Assembly (NCBI GenBank): GCA_041660385.1
Contig: JBAZWJ010000008.1
Location: 1-64,000, forward strand
Length of the DNA: 64,000 nucleotides
Reading direction: 5' to 3'
DNA from: DYJE01 sp041660385
GTDB taxonomy: Bacteria > Desulfobacterota > Desulfobacteria > Desulfobacterales > Desulfolunaceae
The position numbers and the translations under genes are program-made. Below, piece by piece: positions 51,920-59,768 of the stretch; positions within the stretch are counted from its first letter, which is position 1, and each line of letters opens with the position of its first letter. The notes beneath the pieces are model-generated. The model was given only the letters and a program-made list of their open reading frames with translations. It was not told where the DNA came from and did no database searches.

Positions 51920-53296
51920 CTAACCACAGCTTTTGTCAGCAAAACGAAGATCCACAAACCGGTCCAGATCAATAAGCCGTCCGATATCCATTTCATTGTG
52001 CATGTACTGCTGGATCTTGTTCAAATCCTCTTTGATCGGATATAGGTTGTTCATGGTGATCCCGCCGGGCTGGGTAAGCACCTTGTTCAGCACGGCGGTG
52101 GTGAGACCCACGGTTTTGTCAGGATCAAGAAAATTAACGGCAATTTCCGCAGCCTTTTCCTTGTTGTTCTCCACAAACTGGCCCGCTTTGACCAGAAGAT
52201 CCGTCAACTCAAACACGGCGTCCGGATAAGCGCTCACGATTTCGTCTCTCATGGCAACCACGCAGCAGGGATGGTCCTGCCAGAGGGTAGCTGAGATGAA
52301 CTCCATATCACCGATTCCCATGGCGATGGTCTTTGTGCAGATGGGTTCGGCAACAATGAATCCGCCCACATCCTCGTTTTCCTTCATGATCCCAGGCATT
52401 TTTACAGGAGGAACCACTTCAAAACGGACATCTATGGCTTTCTTTCCGGGTACACCAGGTTTGAGCCCCAAGCCTTTCAAGAACTTATGGGCCAGCATGT
52501 TGTGGATGGACATTTTATGGGGGATGTTGACCACTTTGTATTTGTAAAAATCTTTGAGGCTGTCCGAGGGTTCAGTGTCGTAATTCCTGTTTCTGATAAA
52601 ACCGCTGCCGTTTTTATGGGCGAGAAGAACAAGCTTGATAGGTACATCAAAGGCGAAAAGGTCCATGGCAATGGGCGCGAGAACAAAGGCACCATCCACA
52701 GCGGCTGTTTCAAGCTTTTCCTGAATAGGGTTCCAGCCTCCGATACATTCGGTTTCAAGGCAGAAAGTTTTAGGGACAACTGCTCCTATAGCGATCTGGT
52801 GCTTGAGAACACCAAGAATCAGATGGTCGGTGATCTGGATATGGGCCATTTTAATTTTGACTTTTCCATCCACAAGCTCAGGCACTCTCTGGCCCGTGGG
52901 TTTTTCCGAAACACCTTCGAAAACGGCGAAGATTTTCGCTTTGATTTCGTCCGAATCAAAGGGTTTGGCGATATGGTTGTTTCCGCCGTTTTCCATGACG
53001 ACATGCTGCTGGGATTTGTCACCCTGAGCTGTTGCCATGATAAATGGAATTTCTTTGAATACGGTGCTGCTTCTTACCCATCTCAGGAGGGCAAGACCAT
53101 CCATATTCGGCATGTTCCAGTCGCTGATGATTAGTTCAATTTTTAATCCCTGTTCGAGTTTTTTTATAGCGTCTTTTCCATCCACAGCCATAAGGATGTT
53201 GCTGAATCCGGCTTTGTTCAGGTACTGCTTGAACATCAGTCTCATTGTTACGGAATCATCCACAACCAATATGGTCATATTCATGTCAACTGGCAT
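51920..53296 (-). CDS. receiver domain fused to a cytoplasmic NrtA/NMT1-like substrate-binding domain
   Basis: A 458-residue soluble protein. Residues 1-130 are a CheY-like receiver with ILVVDDSVTMRLMF, phospho-acceptor Asp in LIISDWNMPNMDG, Thr/Ala in IMATAQGD and Lys in NHIAKPFDSDE. From about 150 to the end is a periplasmic-binding-protein type II domain of the nitrate/sulfonate class: VDGAFVLAPIAMDLFAFDVP, KVVNIPHKMSIHNMLAHKFL, VGGFIVAEPI, LWQDHPCCVVAMRDEIV. There is no signal peptide. AAGGAG precedes ATG 53296. It is 65 bases behind a stand-alone paralog of its C-terminal domain. Binding-protein folds normally act outside the membrane, so a phosphorylation-gated ligand sensor is a plausible but unproven reading. 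Confidence 0.88.
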   Translation of the reverse strand: MPVDMNMTILVVDDSVTMRLMFKQYLNKAGFSNILMAVDGKDAIKKLEQGLKIELIISDWNMPNMDGLALLRWVRSSTVFKEIPFIMATAQGDKSQQHVVMENGGNNHIAKPFDSDEIKAKIFAVFEGVSEKPTGQRVPELVDGKVKIKMAHIQITDHLILGVLKHQIAIGAVVPKTFCLETECIGGWNPIQEKLETAAVDGAFVLAPIAMDLFAFDVPIKLVLLAHKNGSGFIRNRNYDTEPSDSLKDFYKYKVVNIPHKMSIHNMLAHKFLKGLGLKPGVPGKKAIDVRFEVVPPVKMPGIMKENEDVGGFIVAEPICTKTIAMGIGDMEFISATLWQDHPCCVVAMRDEIVSAYPDAVFELTDLLVKAGQFVENNKEKAAEIAVNFLDPDKTVGLTTAVLNKVLTQPGGITMNNLYPIKEDLNKIQQYMHNEMDIGRLIDLDRFVDLRFADKSCG

Positions 53297-53360
53297 TTTG
53301 ACTCTCCTTGTCTGGTGTTAGAAAACAGGTGCTCTTTAATATTCATACCGTCAGAGGTTT

Positions 53361-54299
53361 TCATTTCGCCCCGGCGGTTTTTGCGAATCGAATGTCGACA
53401 AACGCGTTCATGTCGATGGCGGACGTCATGATATTCATGTCGTGTATCATGTAATCCTGAATAACGATGAGGTCGTTTACTCTCGGGAAAAGCTCGCTCG
53501 CCGTGATCCTGTCAGCGGGAGACGATAGAACGGAACGGATGAGCATTTCGTCCTGGGCGAGAAAGGTTGAACCGATTTTTGCAGCCTCTGCCGGGTTTTT
53601 ATCCATGAAAAATCCGGATTGGACAAAGCTATTGGTGATTTCCTGAACAGCTTCAGGATGGTTTTTGATCACGTGGTCTCTCATCACCAGAACGCAGCAG
53701 GGATGACCTGGCCAAAGATCCTTGGAAAGGCAGACTTCTTCGCCATATCCGCCAGCCACAGCCTGGGTTCCGATGGGTTCAGCCACGATGAACCCGCCGA
53801 TTTCTCCATCTTCGTCGTATTCAATGGCTTCAGGCATCATGGTGGGCGCCATCACTTCTAGAAAAACATCGGCATGGGGGTCTTTGGTGGTTCCCGGTTT
53901 CAATCCCACTTCTGCAAGAAGTCTGTGAAACAGCATGTGGTGAACCGATAGCTGGTAGGGAATAAGGACGATTTTCCCCTTGAAGTCCCGCATGTTTCGA
54001 ATTCCAGCCGCCTTGTTTTTTACAAGGATGCTTCCGGACCGGTGGGTCAGAAGAATCAGTTTGACCGGGACCTGCGATTTAAAAAGATCCATGGCAGTTG
54101 GGGCGAGGATCAGAGCCCCTTCAAGACCGCCGTCTGAAAGAGCGTCCGCCACCTGGTTCCATCCGTGCATCAACACCGGTTCTAAAATACAGTGTTTCAG
54201 CGTTTCCACACCGTTTCGGATTTTATCCGCCGTGATCCCAAGAACAAGATGATCCGTGATTTTCAAATGACCGATCCTGATAACAGGAGTGTCAGGCAT
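53361..54299 (-). CDS. stand-alone cytoplasmic NrtA/NMT1-like substrate-binding protein
   Basis: A 312-residue paralog of the C-terminal domain of the neighbouring receiver fusion. Shared blocks: IGHLKITDHLVLGI versus MAHIQITDHLILGV, EGALILAPTAMDLFKSQVPV, KIVLIPYQLSVHHMLFHRLL, IGGFIVAEPIGT, LWPGHPCCVLVMRDHV. It has no signal peptide or lipobox, and no permease or ATPase gene is near. GGAGGG lies 6 bases before ATG 54299; the longer frame to 54356 lacks a site. It is probably first in a two-gene operon with the fusion. The ligand is unknown; a small oxyanion or organosulfonate is suggested by the family. Confidence 0.87.
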   Translation of the reverse strand: MPDTPVIRIGHLKITDHLVLGITADKIRNGVETLKHCILEPVLMHGWNQVADALSDGGLEGALILAPTAMDLFKSQVPVKLILLTHRSGSILVKNKAAGIRNMRDFKGKIVLIPYQLSVHHMLFHRLLAEVGLKPGTTKDPHADVFLEVMAPTMMPEAIEYDEDGEIGGFIVAEPIGTQAVAGGYGEEVCLSKDLWPGHPCCVLVMRDHVIKNHPEAVQEITNSFVQSGFFMDKNPAEAAKIGSTFLAQDEMLIRSVLSSPADRITASELFPRVNDLIVIQDYMIHDMNIMTSAIDMNAFVDIRFAKTAGAK

Positions 54300-54663
54300 G
54301 GTACCCTCCTTTGTGACATAGTTTGGGACGTGACGAAAGACGATCCGACGGGACAACTTTTGTACCTATGTGAGGTCAAGCGGTTCGTTCTTTTGATTAT
54401 TCAGTTGGAAAAATTCGGGTTTCGCAACGAAATCAACGATTGTGCCATTTCCATAACCGGAAAGGGCGAAACAGGATCTCGTCCGGACATTATTCTTTCA
54501 TGTTTATCGGTATCGTTTAAATAGAACTTAAGCTGGTGTTCATCAGATTGTTTGTTTAGATATGTACATGGTCAAAATTGTATTGAAATTTTAACAAATT
54601 TTTTTTTCTTTGGCAATACCAGTAAAACAACGAAGCCAAACAAAATGAAAAAAGGCGATTGAA
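54300..54663. other. divergent spacer upstream of the binding-protein operon
   Basis: About 360 bases, AT-rich at 54540-54660. No gene or repeat is recognised. It should hold the leftward promoter. Confidence 0.4.
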
Positions 54664-54693
54664 TTGACATAAAGCCCGCCCTTGAACTATAAT
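54664..54693 (+). promoter_or_regulatory. consensus sigma-70 promoter
   Basis: Perfect TTGACA (54664-54669) and perfect TATAAT (54688-54693) with an 18-base spacer. It points rightward toward the gene starting at 54831, giving a leader of about 130 bases. Confidence 0.75.
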
Positions 54694-54830
54694 TTGCAGA
54701 ACGTTTTGTGAGGGTTTTTATTTTTCTCCATGATCGTTTGGATATTTTCAACGGGATCTATCCCGTTCTTCGTCACACGGCTTATCGTTCGACATACCAC
54801 TACAACCCGTTCACAGGGAGACGAACCATC

Positions 54831-55328
54831 ATGAAAATCGCTGATTCCCAAAGTATAAAGACCGGTGAAAGGGAGATGATCCTTTCCATCATGAAAAAAA
54901 TTGATCCTCAGGTTCTTGCAGCCATTGCAGCCCAGAATCTTTCTCCCGACGGCATGGAGTTTGTTGATGGGGATATGGATATTGTGGACAATCGCATCGT
55001 TTATAAAATGAATCTGAAGGTGACAGTGGCCATGGCGGTGATGTTCGACCGGGATGGTAACCTTGTGGGCGCGGATCTGCCGAATGAAGAAGTGTCTGCG
55101 GGAAGTTCTGAAGACGAAGGAGAAATCATTGATCTGGTCGATGTGAACGACAGTGAAGGCAATTTTGCAGAGGAAGAACCGTTGGTCTTGGCCGATGAGG
55201 TCGTAATGTCTGAAGAAGGTCTGGAGGAAGTATCAGACGATTCCGAACCCGAGAATCTGGATGCGATTATCCAGAAGAACAAGAATTTCTGGAGTCGTCG
55301 AAGCGATGAGGCAGGACCTAATGAATAA
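54831..55328 (+). CDS. acidic protein of unknown function
   Basis: A 165-residue cytoplasmic protein. The N-terminal 80 residues look folded (EREMILSIMKKIDPQVLAAI, then AQNLSPDGMEFVDGDMDIVD and a strand-rich KMNLKVTVAMAVMFDRDGNL); residues 85-145 are strongly acidic (SSEDEGEIIDLVDVNDSEG, EEGLEEVSDDSEPE) and probably disordered. GGGAG lies 10-11 bases before ATG 54831; an upstream in-frame start at 54708 has no site. It has its own near-perfect promoter and a strong terminator, so it is likely a well-expressed single gene. Family not recognised. Confidence 0.65.
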   Translation: MKIADSQSIKTGEREMILSIMKKIDPQVLAAIAAQNLSPDGMEFVDGDMDIVDNRIVYKMNLKVTVAMAVMFDRDGNLVGADLPNEEVSAGSSEDEGEIIDLVDVNDSEGNFAEEEPLVLADEVVMSEEGLEEVSDDSEPENLDAIIQKNKNFWSRRSDEAGPNE

Positions 55329-55361
55329 AAAAAGCCCACAGTCTGTGCTGCGGGCTTTTTT
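55328..55361. terminator. bidirectional intrinsic terminator
   Basis: AAAAAAGCCC (55328-55337) pairs with GGGCTTTTTT (55352-55361). It sits between the convergent acidic-protein and 3-hydroxyacyl-CoA dehydrogenase genes and serves both. Confidence 0.9.
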
Positions 55362-55384
55362 AAATTACACCGGATGAATCAGGG

Positions 55385-56548
55385 TTATTTCCCCATAGTT
55401 TTAAATGATCCATCCACGATTTCAGGTTCGGGTTTCAGGATGCTGAGGTTGTATTTAGCGGCCAGTTTGTTCAGCGTGTCCGTGAGTTGCTGGGGTTCGA
55501 GGCCTGCACCCAGTTCAAAGGGACCGAAGAACGCACCCATGCCGTGTTTCACGGCGTCGTCAATGTCTTTCGTGGACAGGGCGATACCTTCCTTGAACAC
55601 ACGTACGGCTTCGTTGATCTGAATAGCTGCAAAATCCATGGGGCCAATGGTGGTGCTGGGTTTGGAACCATCAATTATGGCTTTGCCGTCTTTCCATTCA
55701 TAAACCCCTTTGCCTGTTTTCAGGCCCAGATCGTTACTGGCCAATTTGGCTTTGAGTACTTTTCCAGGTTCGAATTCCTTGGAAAGGGTTTTGGAGTAGT
55801 AGTCCAGTGTGTGAGAAAAAACATCGACCCCAACAAAATCAATCAATTCAAAGGGGCCCATTTTCTGGCCCACGCTTTTCATGGTAGTGTCCACTTCGTC
55901 TGGAACCACTTCGCCTGAATCAAGCATGGCGCTGATGAAGGCCTGATTGGGGGCGCTGATTCTGTTGACGATGAATCCGGGTCTGTCTTTCATGACTTTG
56001 ATCGGGACCTTGTTGTATTTCTTGGATACTTCGCAGAGGAGTTCCACTGTTTCGTCGGATGTCTTGTCGCCGTAAATAACTTCAACGAGTTTCATGCGGT
56101 TGACCGGGTTGAAGAAGTGCATGCCTACGAAACGTGCTGGGTTTTTTACCACAGTGGCGATTTCTGAAATGCTCATGGTGGATGTGTTGGTGGCGATGAT
56201 TACGTCATCTGCCACAAGGTCTGATACTTCCTTGAACACGGATTTCTTGAGGTCCATGATTTCTGGAACCGCTTCAATGACGAGTTTTGCACCGTTAAGT
56301 GCTTGTTTGAGGTCCGTCGTGGTGGTCAGTCTGGCCATGGCCGCGTCCATGGCTTCCTGAGCCATTTTGCCTTTACCCACAAGAAAGGTGAAGCTGTCTT
56401 TGATTTTCTTCACGCCGTTGTCAATGAATTCCTGTTTGATGTCCCGCATGATCACTTGAAAGCCCGCTTCGATACATACCTGCGCGATGCCGTGACCCAT
56501 TGCACCTGATCCGAGAATGGTGATTGATTGGATGTCTTCTAATTTCAT
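55385..56548 (-). CDS. 3-hydroxyacyl-CoA dehydrogenase (NAD-dependent, two C-terminal domains)
   Basis: A 387-residue cytoplasmic oxidoreductase acting on 3-hydroxyacyl- or 3-hydroxybutyryl-CoA. The N-terminal Rossmann domain has ITILGSGAMGHGIAQVCIEA; the catalytic His lies in FVGMHFFNPVNRMKLVEVI, with NRISAPNQAFISAMLDSGEV. A second, shorter 3HCDH_C-like domain follows (GPMDFAAIQINEAVRVFKEG, DIDDAVKHGMGAFFGPFELG), as in fused archaeal/delta types. I prefer ATG 56548 after GGGGAAC; ATG 56560 is 4 codons upstream. A perfect palindrome lies about 115 bases upstream. Likely in fatty- or aromatic-acid beta-oxidation. Confidence 0.92.
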   Translation of the reverse strand: MKLEDIQSITILGSGAMGHGIAQVCIEAGFQVIMRDIKQEFIDNGVKKIKDSFTFLVGKGKMAQEAMDAAMARLTTTTDLKQALNGAKLVIEAVPEIMDLKKSVFKEVSDLVADDVIIATNTSTMSISEIATVVKNPARFVGMHFFNPVNRMKLVEVIYGDKTSDETVELLCEVSKKYNKVPIKVMKDRPGFIVNRISAPNQAFISAMLDSGEVVPDEVDTTMKSVGQKMGPFELIDFVGVDVFSHTLDYYSKTLSKEFEPGKVLKAKLASNDLGLKTGKGVYEWKDGKAIIDGSKPSTTIGPMDFAAIQINEAVRVFKEGIALSTKDIDDAVKHGMGAFFGPFELGAGLEPQQLTDTLNKLAAKYNLSILKPEPEIVDGSFKTMGK

Positions 56549-57051
56549 GTTGTTCCCCATGACCCTTCAAATAATGTTAATAATGTCTCCGTTCCCATAA
56601 CCGGCGTTGAGGGTTCGCAAGTTTTCGGAACGGTTGATAATATAGTGTTATCAGTGCTCATGGTATATAGTGTAGCTATATACTTTGTAAAATAGTGCTA
56701 AACTGATAGTGGAAAATTGTCAAGAGAGAAAGTGTTGAACGGCTGGTTAATTTTGTTAAAGCCCGGAATGGCTATTGTTTTTTTTAAGGCTATTTAACGT
56801 TAGGTTATTGTAAAATATTTACCGTAATTCGGATAGAATAAATATGGATTAATCAATATATCAGATAATTGAAGTGTTTTGACTGCTTCTATATTGGCTA
56901 TAAATAGACTGAAATTTAATTTAACATTTGTAAAATACGTGATAAGGATTCTTTGAATTGGACAACCGGCCCAAAAATCGCCAGATAACGGTTCTGACGA
57001 TTTGAAAAAGACGCCGATAACCAGCAACGATGAAAACATGTGAGGTTAGAG
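56549..57051. other. divergent AT-rich spacer
   Basis: About 500 bases with no credible gene. It contains an operator-like palindrome (56663-56683) and probably promoters in both directions. Confidence 0.45.
56663..56683. promoter_or_regulatory. palindrome, candidate repressor operator
   Basis: GTATATAG-TGTAG-CTATATAC, a perfect 8-bp inverted repeat. It sits upstream of the 3-hydroxyacyl-CoA dehydrogenase and could bind a TetR- or GntR-type regulator; none is encoded nearby. Confidence 0.45.
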
Positions 57052-57654
57052 ATGGTAAAGGATTTGTGCAAGAAATGTGTGATTATTATGATTTTCAGTC
57101 TTATTGCGAGTGTAACAGCTTATGCCGCCGTGATTGAAGGGGTCTCTGTTCCCGACACTTTGTCTGTGGGTGACGCGAAACTTGTTTTGAACGGGGCAGG
57201 GATGAGGGTGAAAAAGATTGGCCCGATCAAAAAAGACGTTTATGTGGCCAGCCTGTATCTCAAAGACAAAACCAATGACGCCAGAAAGATCATTGAAGCC
57301 AACGATACCATGATGCTTCGGATCAAGATCGTCACATCTCTGATTACATCTAAAAAATTTATTGATCATGCCAGGGAAGGTTTTAAGGAATCCACAAAAG
57401 GAAACACCGCTCCTATCCAGAAAGAGATCGATACGTTTTTGAGCGCCTTTGCAGATGAAATTCATGATGGCGATCTGTTCGAAATTACATATAAAAAAAA
57501 CGTGGGTGTTCAGGTTTTTAAGAACGGTAACAGGGAATCAAAAATCACTGTTGCCGGAATGCCCATCAAATCAGCTCTTTTTGGTATCTGGCTTGGTGAC
57601 AGATCCGAAGAAAATCTCAAGATACTTGCGAAAAATCTTGTCACAGGGATGTGA
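57052..57654 (+). CDS. chalcone isomerase-like secreted protein
   Basis: A 200-residue protein with a signal peptide (about 1-27, ending TAYAAV) and a chalcone-isomerase-like domain: GVSVPDTLSVGDAKLVLNGA, then GMRVKKIGPIKKDVYVASLY and the C-terminal KSALFGIWLGDRSEENLKIL. Bacterial members are periplasmic, probably bind fatty acids or similar small molecules, and are not known to be true isomerases. GAGG is close before ATG 57052; an upstream GTG at 57040 is possible. It is alone on its strand. Confidence 0.82.
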   Translation: MVKDLCKKCVIIMIFSLIASVTAYAAVIEGVSVPDTLSVGDAKLVLNGAGMRVKKIGPIKKDVYVASLYLKDKTNDARKIIEANDTMMLRIKIVTSLITSKKFIDHAREGFKESTKGNTAPIQKEIDTFLSAFADEIHDGDLFEITYKKNVGVQVFKNGNRESKITVAGMPIKSALFGIWLGDRSEENLKILAKNLVTGM

Positions 57655-57693
57655 TCAGACAGCAGGCTTTTGTGATGGTGAGTGATGATAACC

Positions 57694-57731
57694 GGGGACA
57701 CCGATCTGGGGACACCGATCTCCTGATCGGT
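57694..57731. repeat. tandem 14-mer plus TCCT-loop hairpin
   Basis: GGGGACACCGATCT occurs twice in tandem (57694-57707, 57708-57721) and runs into ACCGATC-TCCT-GATCGGT (57714-57731), a tetraloop hairpin in the style of the GCCAATC-TCCC-GATTGGC element. It lies between convergent genes and could terminate both. Confidence 0.65.
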
Positions 57732-57747
57732 CATCGATTGACCAATA

Positions 57748-58662
57748 TCAACCGATATCCATAAGAGACATTTGGCAGGTGAAAGCCATGGTTTTCTCTG
57801 TGATCGGATCTTTGAAACACAAAGAACGGGCCAGGAGCTGCAACGGTTTATCAAAATCAGGCGGTTGCTCGGGGAGAAGATCAGGGTAATATCTGTCGTT
57901 TACAATACCGAAGCCCAGGCCGCTGAGGTGGAGGCGGATCTGGTGTTTTTTCCCTGTGGCCGGTTCAATGTGGAACACGGCAAGGTCGTTGTTGTGTTTG
58001 ATGCAGCGGATCCATGATTTGGTGTTGGGAATACCTGGTTCTGTTTTCATCCTGAAGAAAGGCTCACCCTGGACGATCCGGTTTTCCACAGCCACCGGTT
58101 GATCAGGGGCCGTCGACGTGCAAAACGTTACGGCTTCGTAAGTTTTCAGGATCTGACCTTCCATGAAAAGCTGCTGGTACAGGCCACGGGTTCTGGGATT
58201 GACGGAAAAAACCACCAGGCCCGCTGTTTCACGGTCAATACGGTGGATGGGGGTGAGATTTTCGTTGCCTGTCGTCTTTTTTAAGCGGTTTAAAAGACAT
58301 TGGTTCACGTATGGCCCCGAAGGAATAACGGGCAGGAAATGGGGTTTTTCGACCACCAGAATGTGATCATCGGAATGGATGATCTGTTCAAAAAAGGGCA
58401 CAGAAATTTCCTGTTCAGATTCCCGGAAATAAAAGATCCTTTTGCCCGGTGTGTAAGGCTCATCTTCATAGATGGGCCTTTTGTGTTCATCAAGTACATT
58501 TCCGACCCTCATTCGGCCTTCCCAGATGGAGCGGCTGATGCCTGGGAAACGTTTTTCCAGAAAGTCCAGAAGAGTGACTGTGCCTTTTTTAGTTTCAGGG
58601 AGAACAACCTGGGACGGGTAGGCAGATCGCTCCCCCATGACATGACTCTCCGGCACGCTCAT
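57748..58662 (-). CDS. RluA-family pseudouridine synthase
   Basis: A 304-residue RNA-modifying enzyme that converts uridine to pseudouridine. It has an S4-like N-terminal part (VTLLDFLEKRFPGISRSIWE GRMRVGN region), then HILVVEKPHFLPVIPSG and the catalytic Asp in HRIDRETAGLVVFS, with ATGKKHQIRLHLSGLG near the end. The start ATG 58662 overlaps the lptG stop (ATGA); a longer frame to 58719 would lie inside lptG. Which RNA position it modifies cannot be told. It is last in the leftward arn-lptG series. Confidence 0.9.
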   Translation of the reverse strand: MSVPESHVMGERSAYPSQVVLPETKKGTVTLLDFLEKRFPGISRSIWEGRMRVGNVLDEHKRPIYEDEPYTPGKRIFYFRESEQEISVPFFEQIIHSDDHILVVEKPHFLPVIPSGPYVNQCLLNRLKKTTGNENLTPIHRIDRETAGLVVFSVNPRTRGLYQQLFMEGQILKTYEAVTFCTSTAPDQPVAVENRIVQGEPFFRMKTEPGIPNTKSWIRCIKHNNDLAVFHIEPATGKKHQIRLHLSGLGFGIVNDRYYPDLLPEQPPDFDKPLQLLARSLCFKDPITEKTMAFTCQMSLMDIG

Positions 58663-59729
58663 TCGGCCTTGATCAGTATAATGCCGCAGGCGCACATGAA
58701 AAGGATATTGGCAAGCCATGCTGCGAGAGCCGAGGGTAAAAGGCCTGCGTAGCCCAGAGAAACGCAGAAGCTGTTGAAGACCCAGAATACGAAGGCGACC
58801 AGTGTGCCAAGGGCGATGTTGGAAGGAATCGCGTCTCTTTTCTGCCGCGAGAATACAAGCCCTGTACCCATCATTGCCATGAAAAGACAGGTGAAAGGAA
58901 CGGCTGTTTTTGAGAACATGTCCACTTTGTATTTGTCTGATGCGTACCCCTCGGATTCCACAAGCCGAATATAACGGTAAAGCTCGGTGATGCTCATTTC
59001 TTCAGAGTCTTTGAGAACCCTTTTGAGATTGCTGGGGGCGATTCGGATGCTTTTCGTAATTTCCTTGTGGAACGTGGTGTTGTAGTCTCCTGTTCTGCTG
59101 TCGAGCTTTATTTCAAGGGCGTCTATCAGAATCCATCGCTCGTTCTCATACCGTGCTGATGCGGCGTCAACCCTTCGCTCCAGCGTGTAATCCTGCCCCA
59201 TGGTGTAAAGGGTCACATCGGTGAGTGTTTTATCTTCTGCGTTGTAGTTTCCGATATAGATGATGGTTCTGTCGTCTTTCAGCCAGATGTTGTTCTCACG
59301 GGTCGTGGCCTCTGCTTTGTTCCGAAGCTTTCTTTTGACGGCATTCACTTTGGACTGGGTGTCCGGTACAATGGTTTCAGCCACAAGGAAAACGGCAAGG
59401 CCCATAATAATTCCACAGACCGCCATGGGCTTGAACAGCCCGAAAAGGCTCATTCCCCCGCCTTGAAGCGCCACCAGTTCATGGTTCCTCTTCATCAACC
59501 CAAAGAAAATGATGGGGCTTAAGATACATCCCACAGGTGCCACAAGCCAGAATATAAAAGGTGCATTGAGAAGAACAAAAATAAAGCCGTCAAACAAAGG
59601 CATGCCCTGCTTGATGAATTTACCAACTCGTCCAAGGTATTCGATGATGGTGAAAAGGGAGATCACAACACCGATGATCAGAAAGAAATACTTGAAAAAA
59701 CCTTTGGCTGTGTAACGGTTGATGATCAT
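58659..59729 (-). CDS. lptG: LptG, LPS-export permease subunit
   Basis: A 356-residue YjgP/YjgQ-family protein: three N-terminal helices (MIINRYTAKGFFKYFFLIIG, FVLLNAPFIFWLVAPVGCIL), a periplasmic beta-jellyroll (about 130-250, DRTIIYIGNYNAEDKTL) and three C-terminal helices (FTCLFMAMMGTGLVFSR). With LptB and LptF it draws lipopolysaccharide out of the inner membrane. LptG is favoured over LptF by its single placement and N-terminal form, but this is not certain. lptF is not adjacent; the gene follows arnT by 39 bases, joining LPS export to lipid A modification. Confidence 0.87.
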   Translation of the reverse strand: MIINRYTAKGFFKYFFLIIGVVISLFTIIEYLGRVGKFIKQGMPLFDGFIFVLLNAPFIFWLVAPVGCILSPIIFFGLMKRNHELVALQGGGMSLFGLFKPMAVCGIIMGLAVFLVAETIVPDTQSKVNAVKRKLRNKAEATTRENNIWLKDDRTIIYIGNYNAEDKTLTDVTLYTMGQDYTLERRVDAASARYENERWILIDALEIKLDSRTGDYNTTFHKEITKSIRIAPSNLKRVLKDSEEMSITELYRYIRLVESEGYASDKYKVDMFSKTAVPFTCLFMAMMGTGLVFSRQKRDAIPSNIALGTLVAFVFWVFNSFCVSLGYAGLLPSALAAWLANILFMCACGIILIKAE

Positions 59730-59768
59730 GGTATATGGACGTTTTTCACGTATCCTTTCGGTGATGCT

